Counted from the first letter of the stretch, positions 1-9,435 are shown. The stretch: 61,306 nt of DNA from Planctomycetota bacterium (GCA_029550925.1 JAKPGL010000020.1:1-61306), one strand, 5' to 3'. The notes: a model not told the origin generated them from the letters alone. Program-made: numbers and translations.

Positions 1-351
1 GACGCCTGGGGCAACCCGATCAGGTTTCTCCGATGGGCGCCTGGTTTTCTGCCCGCCAACGGCGCCGATACACAGCTTCAAACGGGTGATCCGGTCAATG
101 ATCATGACCCATTGGACCTGTATCGCGTGGATTCCAACGCGTGGCGTATGGTTCCGCTTATCTACTCGCCCGGGCCAGACGGCATCTACGACATCGAAGC
201 AAGTCTCGGCTACCAGAGAGATACTCCCTATGCGGGCGAGCTGGGAAGGCCGAAGGATTTGGACAACGAATCCCGCACGGCCCCAGGTCCTGCTAACGGA
301 ACATTAGATCATTATGACAACATCCACAACCACCGGCTGGAGGTCCGCTAA
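1..351 (+). CDS. Type II secretion/pseudopilin GspG-like protein, C-terminal fragment
   Basis: The reading frame is open from the first base of the window to a TAA at 349-351, so the N-terminus, including any prepilin signal, lies upstream. The visible 116 residues begin DAWGNPIRF and contain IYSPGPDGIYD. A 'DxWGxP' start followed by a 'SxGPDG' turn is typical of the C-terminal globular half of major pseudopilins of the GspG type. Such proteins are processed by prepilin peptidase and assembled into a periplasmic pseudopilus. The stop is one base before the ATG of the next pilin-like gene, so the two are almost certainly co-transcribed. The family is inferred from these C-terminal motifs only. 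Confidence 0.7.
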   Translation, partial: DAWGNPIRFLRWAPGFLPANGADTQLQTGDPVNDHDPLDLYRVDSNAWRMVPLIYSPGPDGIYDIEASLGYQRDTPYAGELGRPKDLDNESRTAPGPANGTLDHYDNIHNHRLEVR

Positions 352-352
352 C

Positions 353-1456
353 ATGAGCCGGATACCGAATACCCCAAAAAACTGTAAGGTTTCGCTGATC
401 CTGGCGCCGGCTGGCCGCCCTCGCCCTAGAGGGCGGGAATCTGTCCTCTGCCATCGGCCCTCCACACCCTACGGTTCCGGGCGAGCGGGCATGACCCTGG
501 TGGAGCTTCTGGTAGTGGTAACCATTTTAGTCATCTTGACCGGGGTGGTGATTCCGGTGTTGACGCCGTCGTTGGAATCGCGGCGGATGCGGGAGTCGGC
601 CCGGCAGGTCAACTTATACCTGAACCGCGCCCGCAGCATGGCGATGGAGAAAAAGCGCCCTGTAGGCGTCTGGCTGGAGCGTCGGCAGGGTCTGAATCAG
701 GCCGTAACCAATCTCTTCATCGTGGAAGAACTGCCCCCTACCGGGCTGGATAGCTCCAATATCCCTCGGCTGCTGGTAAGTAATTCCAATCCGCAGACTC
801 CTAGCAGCGGCAGCGCCCTATTGACTTTCCCAGGCGGTGCTCCGTCCGATCTGCAGGTAGGCGATTATTTACAATTGAACTTTCAGGGGCCGATTTGGGA
901 GATGATCACGATCAGTCCGGTGTCTGCGAACCAACGGCACTGCACCTTGCGGCAAACGGGTATGGGGCCGCCTGTGCCGCCAAATATTCCTCAGCCAGGC
1001 GTGCCGTATCAGATATTCCGGACGCCTCGGCTTCGGAGTTTGGCTAGTCCGTTGGAATTGCCGTCGGCCACGGCGATCGATACCCAATGGTCCGGGATCG
1101 GGGTTGGAACGCTGGCCCAGGCGTTTGCTCCTCCTACGACTACGGATACCAATCCGATCCTTATTCTGTTTTCTCCCAAGGGGGAAGTCGATTCGGTTTG
1201 GTGTTGGACGAGCCAGAGCGGATCGCCGGTCTGGCAAAAGACCAAAGCGACCGAACCGATCTATCTTTTGGTTGGTAAACTCAATCGCATCCCGCAGGGA
1301 GAAGATAATCTAACGAATTGGCAGGATTTGGGTAACCTGTGGGTGGTGGTTACGCCGCAGACGGGCATGGTGAGAACCGTGGAAATGGCCTCTGGAACCA
1401 ATTCTGTGGAGGCCCGCCGGATCGCCCGAGAAAGTCACAGTATGGGAGGCAAATAA
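353..1456 (+). CDS. Prepilin-type N-terminal cleavage/methylation domain protein (pseudopilin)
   Basis: This is a minor pseudopilin-like protein of 367 residues. After a basic leader of about 46 residues comes the cleavage motif G/MTLVELL with Glu at +5. A hydrophobic helix (VVVTILVILTGVVIPVL) follows, as in type IV pilins and GspH-type pseudopilins. The rest is a globular domain of unknown fold. I chose the ATG at 353, which follows the preceding stop (349-351) by one base. A start at 491 would remove the leader and the Gly needed for prepilin peptidase. The gene ends in TAATG, overlapping the start of the next gene, which suggests translational coupling. The leader is unusually long for a prepilin. 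Confidence 0.8.
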   Translation: MSRIPNTPKNCKVSLILAPAGRPRPRGRESVLCHRPSTPYGSGRAGMTLVELLVVVTILVILTGVVIPVLTPSLESRRMRESARQVNLYLNRARSMAMEKKRPVGVWLERRQGLNQAVTNLFIVEELPPTGLDSSNIPRLLVSNSNPQTPSSGSALLTFPGGAPSDLQVGDYLQLNFQGPIWEMITISPVSANQRHCTLRQTGMGPPVPPNIPQPGVPYQIFRTPRLRSLASPLELPSATAIDTQWSGIGVGTLAQAFAPPTTTDTNPILILFSPKGEVDSVWCWTSQSGSPVWQKTKATEPIYLLVGKLNRIPQGEDNLTNWQDLGNLWVVVTPQTGMVRTVEMASGTNSVEARRIARESHSMGGK

Positions 1457-2679
1457 TGGCCGCTCAAATACTTCGTCCGAATTCCCACCGAGGGCCAAAT
1501 CGAGGGCAAGAGGGGGTTCTATGGTCTGTCCGAAAGACCACCCCTGGGATTTCCGTTTGCCGCCCAGCAGACGCTCGAAGGGCGGAAGGCCTGGGCAGTG
1601 GGTCAGCCAACTCCCTTCCTGCCGGCGTTACGTTGATGGAGGTCTTGATTTCGATCTTTATTTTGGCCATTGGGCTTTTGGGGGTGGCGGCCCTATTGCC
1701 GGTGGGCGGTTCGGAGATAGCCGCCGGGGTGCAGGCGGATCGGGCCGCCGCCGTCGCCGCCGCTGCCATGAGGGAAATCCGACTCCGAAATATCCTTCAG
1801 CCCGTGCAGTTGGATGTGAGCACCAATCCGCCGAGGTCGGTGTTGATGTGGTTTGGCAGCCTGTCGTCCATTTGGGATCCGACTGCGATTCCTTATATCA
1901 TGATCGATCCCGTGGGCGTTACCGCGGCGGGGGCCAGTACCTTTCCCGTCTCCGGCACACCGACGATGCCCCGATTCAATTTGGGCGCCGCCCCGAAAGC
2001 CATCGCCGGACCGCTCACCTTGCCCGACGGCACGAAGGTCTGGTTGAGTTCGCCGCTGACCTCCGCAGGCGCTCGGGAGCTCTTTGTCAGCAAAGACGAT
2101 GTGCTTTTCGACATCCCTTCGGACCGTCAGCAGCGAGCCAAGTTGATCTATCGACAGACCAGCACTGGCGCAATCTCCAGCGACCCCGGCGCCTATAATC
2201 CCGCCAACTGCCGACCGGAATTCGACGGTAATTATTCCTGGATGGTCATGGTCGGCCCGCCGCTTCGGATCAACACCGCCTCCAGTGTAGGGCAAGGATG
2301 GTGTTCGGTCATTGTCTTTTATAAACGGAATCTCAATCTTGCGGAGTCGGAAATCGTGGTTCCAGTTACCAGTCCGGCCATGACCGAAGTGGGCGGCGAA
2401 ATCGTGGTAACGTTGTCCGATCCCAACCAGGCGGCTTTATTAGAACGCGACCGGTGGATACTCCTTTGTGAGCCGGCGGGCAACACGTGGATATTCCAGT
2501 GGCATCGGATCGTAGCGTCGGCCAGGCCCAATCCCGCTTCCAACCAATGGTATGTTACCGTGGTCGGCGACGCCCAGATGGGACCGCCGATTCGGAACCC
2601 TCAAAAGGCCATCTTGGTACAAGGGGTCATAGGCGTTTTTTCTCGCCTTGTAGAAATAGAACTCGAACAGAAATACTAA
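1456..2679 (+). CDS. Prepilin-type protein, PilV/GspI-like
   Basis: This 407-residue protein has a basic leader of roughly 55 residues. It is followed by the prepilin-like segment VTLMEVLISIFILAIGLLGVAALLP, in which Glu at +5 and the 'AIGLLG' turn match PilV/GspI-type minor pilins. The large remainder is probably periplasmic and resembles no enzyme I recognise. The ATG at 1456 overlaps the stop of the preceding pilin gene (TAATG), which decides the start. Three consecutive pilin-like genes followed by a GspK-like protein point to one pseudopilus tip complex. What it secretes or binds is not shown by the sequence. Confidence 0.78.
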   Translation: MAAQILRPNSHRGPNRGQEGVLWSVRKTTPGISVCRPADARRAEGLGSGSANSLPAGVTLMEVLISIFILAIGLLGVAALLPVGGSEIAAGVQADRAAAVAAAAMREIRLRNILQPVQLDVSTNPPRSVLMWFGSLSSIWDPTAIPYIMIDPVGVTAAGASTFPVSGTPTMPRFNLGAAPKAIAGPLTLPDGTKVWLSSPLTSAGARELFVSKDDVLFDIPSDRQQRAKLIYRQTSTGAISSDPGAYNPANCRPEFDGNYSWMVMVGPPLRINTASSVGQGWCSVIVFYKRNLNLAESEIVVPVTSPAMTEVGGEIVVTLSDPNQAALLERDRWILLCEPAGNTWIFQWHRIVASARPNPASNQWYVTVVGDAQMGPPIRNPQKAILVQGVIGVFSRLVEIELEQKY

Positions 2680-2879
2680 GCACTATTTTCGCTGGGGAGC
2701 AGTCTGGTAAGCAGCCGAATGGAGTCGTCGGTGCTGCACAAGTAGGAATCCAGAACATTGCCTCCCTGGACGGGGAGAGATGATATTTTTCTAGTCGGTA
2801 GAATGGCAGCAAAAAGGAACAACACCCCCTATCGGCCAGGCAAGGGCATGGTCCTCTTTCGGCGAAGGACGCACAAACG

Positions 2880-5800
2880 ATGAAAAGCTCTTCTCGAATG
2901 GCTCACCGCACTAAGCAACGCCGTCGAGGCGTGTTGCTGTTGGTGATCTTGGGTCTGTTGGCCATGTTTAGCCTCATTGCGCTAACGTTTGTCATTGTGG
3001 CCAGTCAGGCGAAGCGGTCGGCCATTGCGGCCGGACGAGCCGAAGTCTTCGTTTCCCCAGAGGATCGCGTGGCCGCCCGGATCGGCTGGCGCGTGACGCC
3101 CCCGGTAAGCGGCGATGTGGTGGACCCCTATGTGCAGTTCGTCCACGAAGCTTTCCTCCGTGTGCTTCGCGGCGTGGATACCACCGCAGAGCCGAACAAT
3201 CCTATTGCCTTTCATAGCCTGCTGGAAGATATCTACGGCCCAGACAGCGTTCGAGCTACGATCTCTGGGGCGAGTTTGGCCTGCGGCAACGCCCTGATCG
3301 AAGTCTCGCTGAGCGGCGTCTCGGAGCCATGGTGGCTGGTTGGCCGGGTCTTGACGGTCCTGGACGGCCCGGCCCGGGGGCTGAGCACCCATATAGTCGG
3401 CTATAATCCCAACGGCGGCCAATTGCAATTGCGCACCTTCGGCGACCTGCCTCCCAGCGTCTCTTTAACTGATCTTCCCACAGCCCTTCAGAATAAGTCC
3501 ATCTTGATCAACGGGGCGGCCTTTAGTGGCCGAGGATTTTTGGGTGATCCCACTGGCCGACCTACCACTGGCGAAGCGAACGAAGACTACGACGCCCCGG
3601 ATCATCAAAACATGCACTTGGCCTTGGCCGTGCCGATCCCAGGGGCTTGGCCGACGGTCGCCAATGGTCCCATGCCGGTGCCGATTCCCTCGTTCCATCG
3701 GGCCGACTTGGTTCGGTACTGGAGGAACAAAGGAGACTCCACGCGAGAACACCACAGTATCCTCCGGCCCATGCCTTATGACCATCCGAACTTTACCGGC
3801 AGCAATCCAAACTTTGATCCTACCTGGGACGGAATCTATGACGGTCAACACGCCTGGGATGTGGATAACGACGCCGACGGCATTCCGGATAGCATCTGGC
3901 TAGATATTGGGTTGCCGATTCGTTCGACGCCGGACGGCCGACGGTATAAGCCGCTGGTCGCCATCCTCTGCCTGGACCTGGACGGCCGATTGAATCTGAA
4001 CGCCCACGGTAGCCTGGAGCAGACCACCAGCGCCTACAGCACCCAGGCGACCCTGGCGGATGGGCAGTTGTTTGCGACCGGGACAACCACCGCGGAACTG
4101 GCCCGGGGCGCTGGTTTCGGCCCGGCTGATGTGAATCTTCTGAATCTGTTCGGAACCAATTACACTCTGTACCAGCGGCTTTTTAGGGGATATACATTTC
4201 CTACCGGCATTTCCTACGACGGCCGGTATGGCGCCAGCAGCCCAGGTATTCCTGGTTTTTACCCATTGTGTTTCAATAAGCATTTTGCCTATCCGGCCAC
4301 ATGGATTGTCAATAACTTGTCCAATTGCAAAGCGTATGGGACGCCGCCGGATATTCGAGGAACAATGGCTGTCGGCTTGGACGTGCGCGGACAACCGATC
4401 TATACCAACCTGCTGGCTTGGGGCGGAGATCAATTTACCAGTAATCCTTATCAGGTGAACCTGGGGCCCACTACGCCGCGCGGTTTGCCCTCCGGCACGC
4501 CGAACAATAATCCATTCAGCCCGGCGGAATTGGAGCGCATCTTGCGGGCTCCGGACGCCGACGCCGAGTTGTTGCCTCCTCGCTTGGCGGCCCTAACCAG
4601 CCCGGACGGCAACCCGGCCAATTCGGTTTTATTGACCCGCCGCGCAGAAATCACCACCGAAAGCTGGGATGTGCCCGTTGCGCCGTTTGCCTTTAATGTG
4701 GGTAATCCGGAGGCTACCAATCGGCCTCGGCATGTGGTCGAATCGCTCCTCATGCGATACGGCATCGGGACCGGATCAGCCGCCCATCAGCAACTTCTGA
4801 CGGGCCGATTGCTCCCGCCAGAACTCTTACAGGGCCTGAAAATGGACCTGAACCGCCCCTGGGGCGACGGTCTAGACAACAACAGCAACGGCCTGATCGA
4901 CGAAATGGAAGAGGCCGCTTCGGAAACATTCCCTCAGCAGACGGTCCCCTCTCAGCCAGCCGCTCAAACCGATTTGACCCAAGGTACCGGAATCCCCGAA
5001 CCGCAGGCCCGGCAATTGTACGCCCGGTATCTGTATTGTTTGGCTCTGAGCCTCTGGGATCTGGAGTATCTAGATAGCAAACTAGGAGGCCGAGCAGGCA
5101 CCTGCCGATTCATCGCCCAATGGGCCGTCAACGTGGTCGATTTCCGGGATCGGGATTCCATCATGACCTGCTTTGAGTACGACCCGGACCCGTTTACTGC
5201 CCAGGGTTGGCGCTGCGACGGCGATCCGACCACCGACGACGGTATCAGTCAGCCTCATGTGGTGTGGGGCTGCGAACGACCGGAGGTTCTGCTCACGGAA
5301 ACGCTCGCCCTGCACGACCGCCGCGTCGAAGACCTCAATACCGACTCTTCTGGAAAATATACCACCGATACCAACAATCCGGACGACGATTTCGACCAGC
5401 GGCTCCGTCCGCGAGGTTCCCTCTTTGTGGAGCTGTACAATCCCTGGACGACCAATGAGCCGATCCACCCCGAACTGTATGGAACAGGAGGCGAAGGGCC
5501 GGGCGTCAATCTGACCAAACAGGCCCCAGGCGGCGCTCCCGTATGGCGGTTGGTGATTGTTCCTTACACGACAGGTTCCACTCCGCAACCGGACCCGGCC
5601 GATCCGAACCAGCCTTCCGCCCCGGCGATCGAACGCAGCGTGTATTTCATCAATCCGGGCGGCACATTGTACACCGGCGAAACCGCCGACACCCAGCGGT
5701 ATTATCCTTCCACACCAGGAACGACGATTCTGCCGCCAGGTCGATACGCTCTGCTGGGGCCGGCGGAGAAAACCAACAAAACCGCCGAAAATCCCCGGGT

Positions 5801-7601
5801 TACTTATCTGGGAATTCCCAATAGTACGACCTTAACCGCCTCGCAGACGGAAGCAGACGTCCCCAACAACGCCGCCCGACGGATTGAACTGAATCCGTCC
5901 GATACGCCGCCGATTCAGGTTCAAAATAACGGGGCCTTTAATTTTCCCGCAGCCAACGTCAAACGGCCTATCGTGGTGCTCATTGACGAACCGCACCGAC
6001 TGAGCGTTACCGAGCCAACCGACAAAGGAAGCGATTCCTATTATCCGGACACCGATGCGGGCGCCGGCGGCTCCGGAGCGGAATATGATGAAAGCGGCAC
6101 TTCCTACGCCGGGTACCAAAAGCCGTTCGACGCCCCTCTGGACAAAACCCGACCTGGCGATATTTGGGATACGGTGCGTAAAGACGGGTATTATCCGCAT
6201 TATCGGGTGATCCACCTCCAGCGGCTGGCCAATCCCTTGGCCGCCTACCACCCGAAGGCCAATCCTTACGTTACCGTCGATACGGCGCCGATTGATTTGA
6301 TCACCTTCAACGGTATTGCCGATGACAGCGCCCACGCCGACCATAGCGGCGGCAATCTTTCCTATGCGGTTACCCGCGAACGGGGCGAATGGAACGACCC
6401 CAACAATCCCACGGTCAACACCCTCTGGGGCCATGAACCGGAAAATCAAACGCCGCAGGATCGCGGCGCCGGGACTCAGGATTATCGTCTCCGGCCGAAC
6501 TTGGGCCATTCGTTGGGCTTCTTGAACTATCACCTGAATAAAGGCGGCTCGCCGCCTCGACGGCTCCCCACCCGGACCGGCCAGTATCTAGGCGATCCGC
6601 AGCAGCCGTTCCCCTGGCTTACCTGGCTGAACCGGCCGTTTGTCAATCAGTATGAGCTTTTGCTGGTCCCGGCTGCCAGCCCGTATGAACTGCTGCACAA
6701 CTACCGAACGGTAATCGGCGTGCCCAACCCCTACCAGCCGTCCGGGCTGAACGATCTGCCTTTCCCCCACCTGGCGAACTTCTTCCAATCAGGTCGAACC
6801 CCTCGGGGAACCAATCCAATACGCAATGCGCCTTTGTTATATCGGCTGTTTGACTATGTGGGGGTACCGTCGCCGTATATTTATACAGAAATCCAAGTCC
6901 CGCCCGATCGGGCCGCCGCATCAACCGGCCACTTCTTCCGCCCGCCCTTTAACCGCATCCCGCTCTACCGGGAACCAGGCCGGGTCAATATCAACACCTT
7001 GGCCAGTCCCGGGGTGGGGGAAGGTTTAGTGAGCGCTTTCCCCGGCTTATGGGACATGAGCTTGTGGGATAAGTTTGTAGCCAGTCGAAAAGGTTCCTCT
7101 CCTATAGGAAGCAGCGATCCGGTAACCATCCAACAGGCGATGCTCACCTGTGATTCCTCTCTGCCGAGTCGGTTTACCAGGCCGTTCCGCGCCTGGTTTG
7201 GCGGCTACTTGACTCCCCTGTCTTCCTTGGAAACAGAAGAAGTCGAAGCCACTCTCCTCCGATCCGAACCAGGCGCTGGTCAACGTCGGCCGCTCTTAGA
7301 GAATCGACGTACCGTCGATTATGCCCATCCCGATCGGAACCCCTACTTCCGTTACCAGGCCTACCAAAAACTGGGCAATCTGGTAACGACCCGGTCGAAT
7401 GTGTATGCCGTGTGGATTACCGTCGGCTACTTCGAGGCAGATAACAGCGGAAAACTGGGCCAAGAATTAGGCCTGGATCGGGGCGAAGTGCGTCGGCATC
7501 GGGCCTTCTACATGATCGACCGCACGATCCCGGTGGGCTTCGAGCGGGGCCAGGACCACAACGTCGAAAAGTGCATCCTGCTGCGACGGTTCATCGAGTA
7601 G
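2880..7601 (+). CDS. Giant GspK-like pseudopilus-associated protein (1573 aa)
   Basis: A basic N-terminus (KQRRRG, residues 12-17) leads directly into one hydrophobic segment (about 17-42, VLLLVILGLLAMFSLIALTF). The rest is a very long exported domain. Visible motifs are a calcium-loop-like stretch DVDNDADGIPD near residue 327, a similar GLDNNSNGLIDE near 664, and VNINTL near 1369. The last resembles the 'xxINLNTA' motif of GspK minor pseudopilins. GspK is normally about 300-350 residues, so this protein is some five times larger. It follows three pilin-like genes on the same strand after a 200-bp gap with no clear terminator, so it is probably part of the same assembly. The start ATG has only a weak ribosome-binding site. 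The GspK assignment is an inference. Confidence 0.65.
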   Translation: MKSSSRMAHRTKQRRRGVLLLVILGLLAMFSLIALTFVIVASQAKRSAIAAGRAEVFVSPEDRVAARIGWRVTPPVSGDVVDPYVQFVHEAFLRVLRGVDTTAEPNNPIAFHSLLEDIYGPDSVRATISGASLACGNALIEVSLSGVSEPWWLVGRVLTVLDGPARGLSTHIVGYNPNGGQLQLRTFGDLPPSVSLTDLPTALQNKSILINGAAFSGRGFLGDPTGRPTTGEANEDYDAPDHQNMHLALAVPIPGAWPTVANGPMPVPIPSFHRADLVRYWRNKGDSTREHHSILRPMPYDHPNFTGSNPNFDPTWDGIYDGQHAWDVDNDADGIPDSIWLDIGLPIRSTPDGRRYKPLVAILCLDLDGRLNLNAHGSLEQTTSAYSTQATLADGQLFATGTTTAELARGAGFGPADVNLLNLFGTNYTLYQRLFRGYTFPTGISYDGRYGASSPGIPGFYPLCFNKHFAYPATWIVNNLSNCKAYGTPPDIRGTMAVGLDVRGQPIYTNLLAWGGDQFTSNPYQVNLGPTTPRGLPSGTPNNNPFSPAELERILRAPDADAELLPPRLAALTSPDGNPANSVLLTRRAEITTESWDVPVAPFAFNVGNPEATNRPRHVVESLLMRYGIGTGSAAHQQLLTGRLLPPELLQGLKMDLNRPWGDGLDNNSNGLIDEMEEAASETFPQQTVPSQPAAQTDLTQGTGIPEPQARQLYARYLYCLALSLWDLEYLDSKLGGRAGTCRFIAQWAVNVVDFRDRDSIMTCFEYDPDPFTAQGWRCDGDPTTDDGISQPHVVWGCERPEVLLTETLALHDRRVEDLNTDSSGKYTTDTNNPDDDFDQRLRPRGSLFVELYNPWTTNEPIHPELYGTGGEGPGVNLTKQAPGGAPVWRLVIVPYTTGSTPQPDPADPNQPSAPAIERSVYFINPGGTLYTGETADTQRYYPSTPGTTILPPGRYALLGPAEKTNKTAENPRVTYLGIPNSTTLTASQTEADVPNNAARRIELNPSDTPPIQVQNNGAFNFPAANVKRPIVVLIDEPHRLSVTEPTDKGSDSYYPDTDAGAGGSGAEYDESGTSYAGYQKPFDAPLDKTRPGDIWDTVRKDGYYPHYRVIHLQRLANPLAAYHPKANPYVTVDTAPIDLITFNGIADDSAHADHSGGNLSYAVTRERGEWNDPNNPTVNTLWGHEPENQTPQDRGAGTQDYRLRPNLGHSLGFLNYHLNKGGSPPRRLPTRTGQYLGDPQQPFPWLTWLNRPFVNQYELLLVPAASPYELLHNYRTVIGVPNPYQPSGLNDLPFPHLANFFQSGRTPRGTNPIRNAPLLYRLFDYVGVPSPYIYTEIQVPPDRAAASTGHFFRPPFNRIPLYREPGRVNINTLASPGVGEGLVSAFPGLWDMSLWDKFVASRKGSSPIGSSDPVTIQQAMLTCDSSLPSRFTRPFRAWFGGYLTPLSSLETEEVEATLLRSEPGAGQRRPLLENRRTVDYAHPDRNPYFRYQAYQKLGNLVTTRSNVYAVWITVGYFEADNSGKLGQELGLDRGEVRRHRAFYMIDRTIPVGFERGQDHNVEKCILLRRFIE

Positions 7602-7630
7602 GCCGCCCGGCCGCGAAGGCGTCTTCTTTC

Positions 7631-7878
7631 GTAACATTTCAGCGGAATGGAGTAATCTTTCTTGTCATCCCCGCAAAGGCGGGGATCCAGAACACAAAAA
7701 GTCTTGCAATACCTGGATTCCCGCTTGCGCGGGAATGACAATAGGGGATGCACGGCAGGGGCGATAAGGGCCCCCTCACCCGGCCTGCTGCGCAGGCCAC
7801 CCTCTCCCGCCGGGGAAGAGGATGGAACAAGTGAGCAGCACCAAGAAGCCTGGATTCCCCCTTGCGCGGGAATGACAA
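7631..7878. repeat. dRS3-like inverted repeats and a CCCTCACCC-type intergenic repeat
   Basis: The gap between the GspK-like gene and fabH is filled with repeats. A single MITE-like end (GTAACATTTCAGCGGAATGG) starts at 7631. Three arms of the form GGATTCCC-N-GGGAATGAC follow. One is inverted at 7662-7690. Two are direct, at 7712-7740 and 7850-7877, and both match the Neisseria dRS3 consensus ATTCCC-N8-GGGAAT. The first two can pair into a long hairpin. Between them lies CCCTCACCCGGCCTGC...GCAGGCCACCCTCTCCC (about 7770-7810), which resembles an intergenic repeat seen in many bacteria. No gene is visible here. Similarity to named families is from memory of their consensus. Confidence 0.7.
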
Positions 7879-7893
7879 GAGCGGCTAGCGATT

Positions 7894-8958
7894 CTACCAG
7901 CGGATGAGCACGGTCCCCCAGGCCAAGCCGGCGCCGAAACCGCTAAAGAGAATGACATCGCCGGGATGAATCCGCCCTTGCCGATAGGCTTCGTCCAAGG
8001 CAAGGGGAATGCTGGCCGAGGCCGTATTGCCGTACCGCTCCAGATTGTTAAAGACCTTGGCCGGGTCGATGCCCAATTCTTTCACCGCCGAATTGATGAT
8101 CCGCATATTGGCCTGGTGGAAGATGACAAGATCAATGTCTTCCAAGTTCATGTGGGCTTTTTGCAACACGTCGGCGGTAGTTTGGGCCAATTGGCGGATG
8201 GCCCACTTGTAGATGAGCCGACCTTCCATGTAGATATATTGTCTGGGATCGTTGGGTCCGTCGGCCTGGCTGAACGGCAACTTCGAGCCGCCCATCGGCC
8301 GACAAAGCAGGTCCGCGCCGGCGCCGTCCGATCCGACCGCATAGGCCAAAAGCCCCTGTTCTTGACTGCCGGGGGCCAAAAGCACCGCCCCGCCTGCATC
8401 GCCGAAAAGCGGATAGGTGCGTTGGTCCGCGGGGTTCACGATTCGGCTATTGCAGTCGGCGCCAATCACCAGGGCCAATCGACTGCAACCGGTGGCCACA
8501 TATTGCATCCCCGTGATGAGGGCAAAGACGAAACTCGCACAGGCCGCCTGCATATCAAAGGCCATCGCCTGTAGTCCCAGCCGATCCTGCACCACCGAGG
8601 CGGTGGCGGGCATGGGCATATCGGGGGTACACGTGCCCAGCAGGACCAAGTCGATTTGTTTTGGATCGACGCCGGCCTGCTGGATGCATTGGCGGGCTGC
8701 TTCGACGGCCAGGTCGCCGGTGCTCATGCCCGCCGGCGCGTGCCGGCGAGCCAAAATACCCGTCCGCTGGACAATCCAATCCGCATCATATCCCAAACTG
8801 GCTAAATCTTCATTACGAATCTCTTGTTCTGGGGTAAAACTACCCGTAGCTAGGGTTTGTACCCCAAGAAGAGAACCCGTCCTGGATTGGCTTGTTGCCA
8901 ACACACGTTCTGCTGTCTGCGGACTCGAAGAAGCCATAGGCGCCTCAGATACTAACAA
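7894..8958 (-). CDS. fabH: 3-oxoacyl-ACP synthase III (KAS III)
   Basis: KAS III starts fatty-acid synthesis by condensing acetyl-CoA with malonyl-ACP in the cytoplasm. The protein has the thiolase-fold landmarks of FabH. Nucleophile Cys140 lies in MQAACASFVFAL, FGDAGGAVLL is the GDGA-like turn, the His is in VIFHQANMRI, and the Asn is in YGNTASASIP. Length is 354 residues against a usual 320-330, because of an N-terminal extension. I used the TTG at 8958 because AGAGGGGGG lies just upstream. An ATG at 8937 would give 347 residues and is equally possible. The gene stands alone, convergent with the pseudopilin operon, and no other fab gene is nearby. Confidence 0.92.
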   Translation of the reverse strand: MLVSEAPMASSSPQTAERVLATSQSRTGSLLGVQTLATGSFTPEQEIRNEDLASLGYDADWIVQRTGILARRHAPAGMSTGDLAVEAARQCIQQAGVDPKQIDLVLLGTCTPDMPMPATASVVQDRLGLQAMAFDMQAACASFVFALITGMQYVATGCSRLALVIGADCNSRIVNPADQRTYPLFGDAGGAVLLAPGSQEQGLLAYAVGSDGAGADLLCRPMGGSKLPFSQADGPNDPRQYIYMEGRLIYKWAIRQLAQTTADVLQKAHMNLEDIDLVIFHQANMRIINSAVKELGIDPAKVFNNLERYGNTASASIPLALDEAYRQGRIHPGDVILFSGFGAGLAWGTVLIRW

Positions 8959-9194
8959 TGAACCCCCCTCTTGCCAGCGGGAAGACTACCGTCTGTGCTG
9001 CTGACCTATGGAAGGTGGGGATAAAAACTTCGGTTGACGGAGAATCAAAACTTTTAGCATACGCCTTTTCGCCGGATTTCTCAAGAGGGTTAAGAACTCG
9101 GAAGGATGTATTCTTCGGGATATTTTGTGTATTTTGCCTATTTCTCCAGGCTAATCTTCTGTTCCGAAGCCCTGTTTTTATCCCTATTTCTTTG

Positions 9195-9389
9195 GTAACA
9201 CTTCGGCCGAATGCGAAGGGGGCTTATTTTAGACCGAAATTTGCCTGGATTTCATTCCCGCGGAAGCTCTCAATCCAGGGTCCTCTGAGGCACGGCTACG
9301 TTGTTATTCCTCCCAAGCAGCGGCTGCAAGAAGCCTAGATTGGGCCTTGGGCGGCAGCGACAAGGTACGGCATTCGGCTAACGTGTTAC
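9195..9389. mobile_element. MITE-like element with terminal inverted repeats (complete copy)
   Basis: This 195-bp non-coding unit is bounded by GTAACACTTCGGCCGAATGC (9195-9214) and its imperfect inverse GCATTCGGCTAACGTGTTAC (9370-9389), matching at 17 of 20 positions. Internally it carries an ATTCCCGCGGAAG arm and a core that reads CTAGGCTTCTTGCAGCC on the minus strand. The same core recurs near 11980, 28170 and 37500. No open frame in it is convincing and no transposase is nearby, so it would be non-autonomous. I see no clear target-site duplication. Confidence 0.65.
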
Positions 9390-9407
9390 ATTTTTTGTAA
9401 AATCTCC

Positions 9408-9435
9408 TTGGATAGGAAAATGATCTGCTTAGAAT
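9408..9435 (+). promoter_or_regulatory. Possible sigma70-type promoter
   Basis: TTGGAT at 9408-9413 and TAGAAT at 9430-9435 are separated by 16 bases, just outside the MITE-like element. The nearest plus-strand gene (NRDE protein) starts about 280 bases downstream. The 755-base gap 8959-9713 otherwise holds only the repeat element and no gene I can support. Confidence 0.3.
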
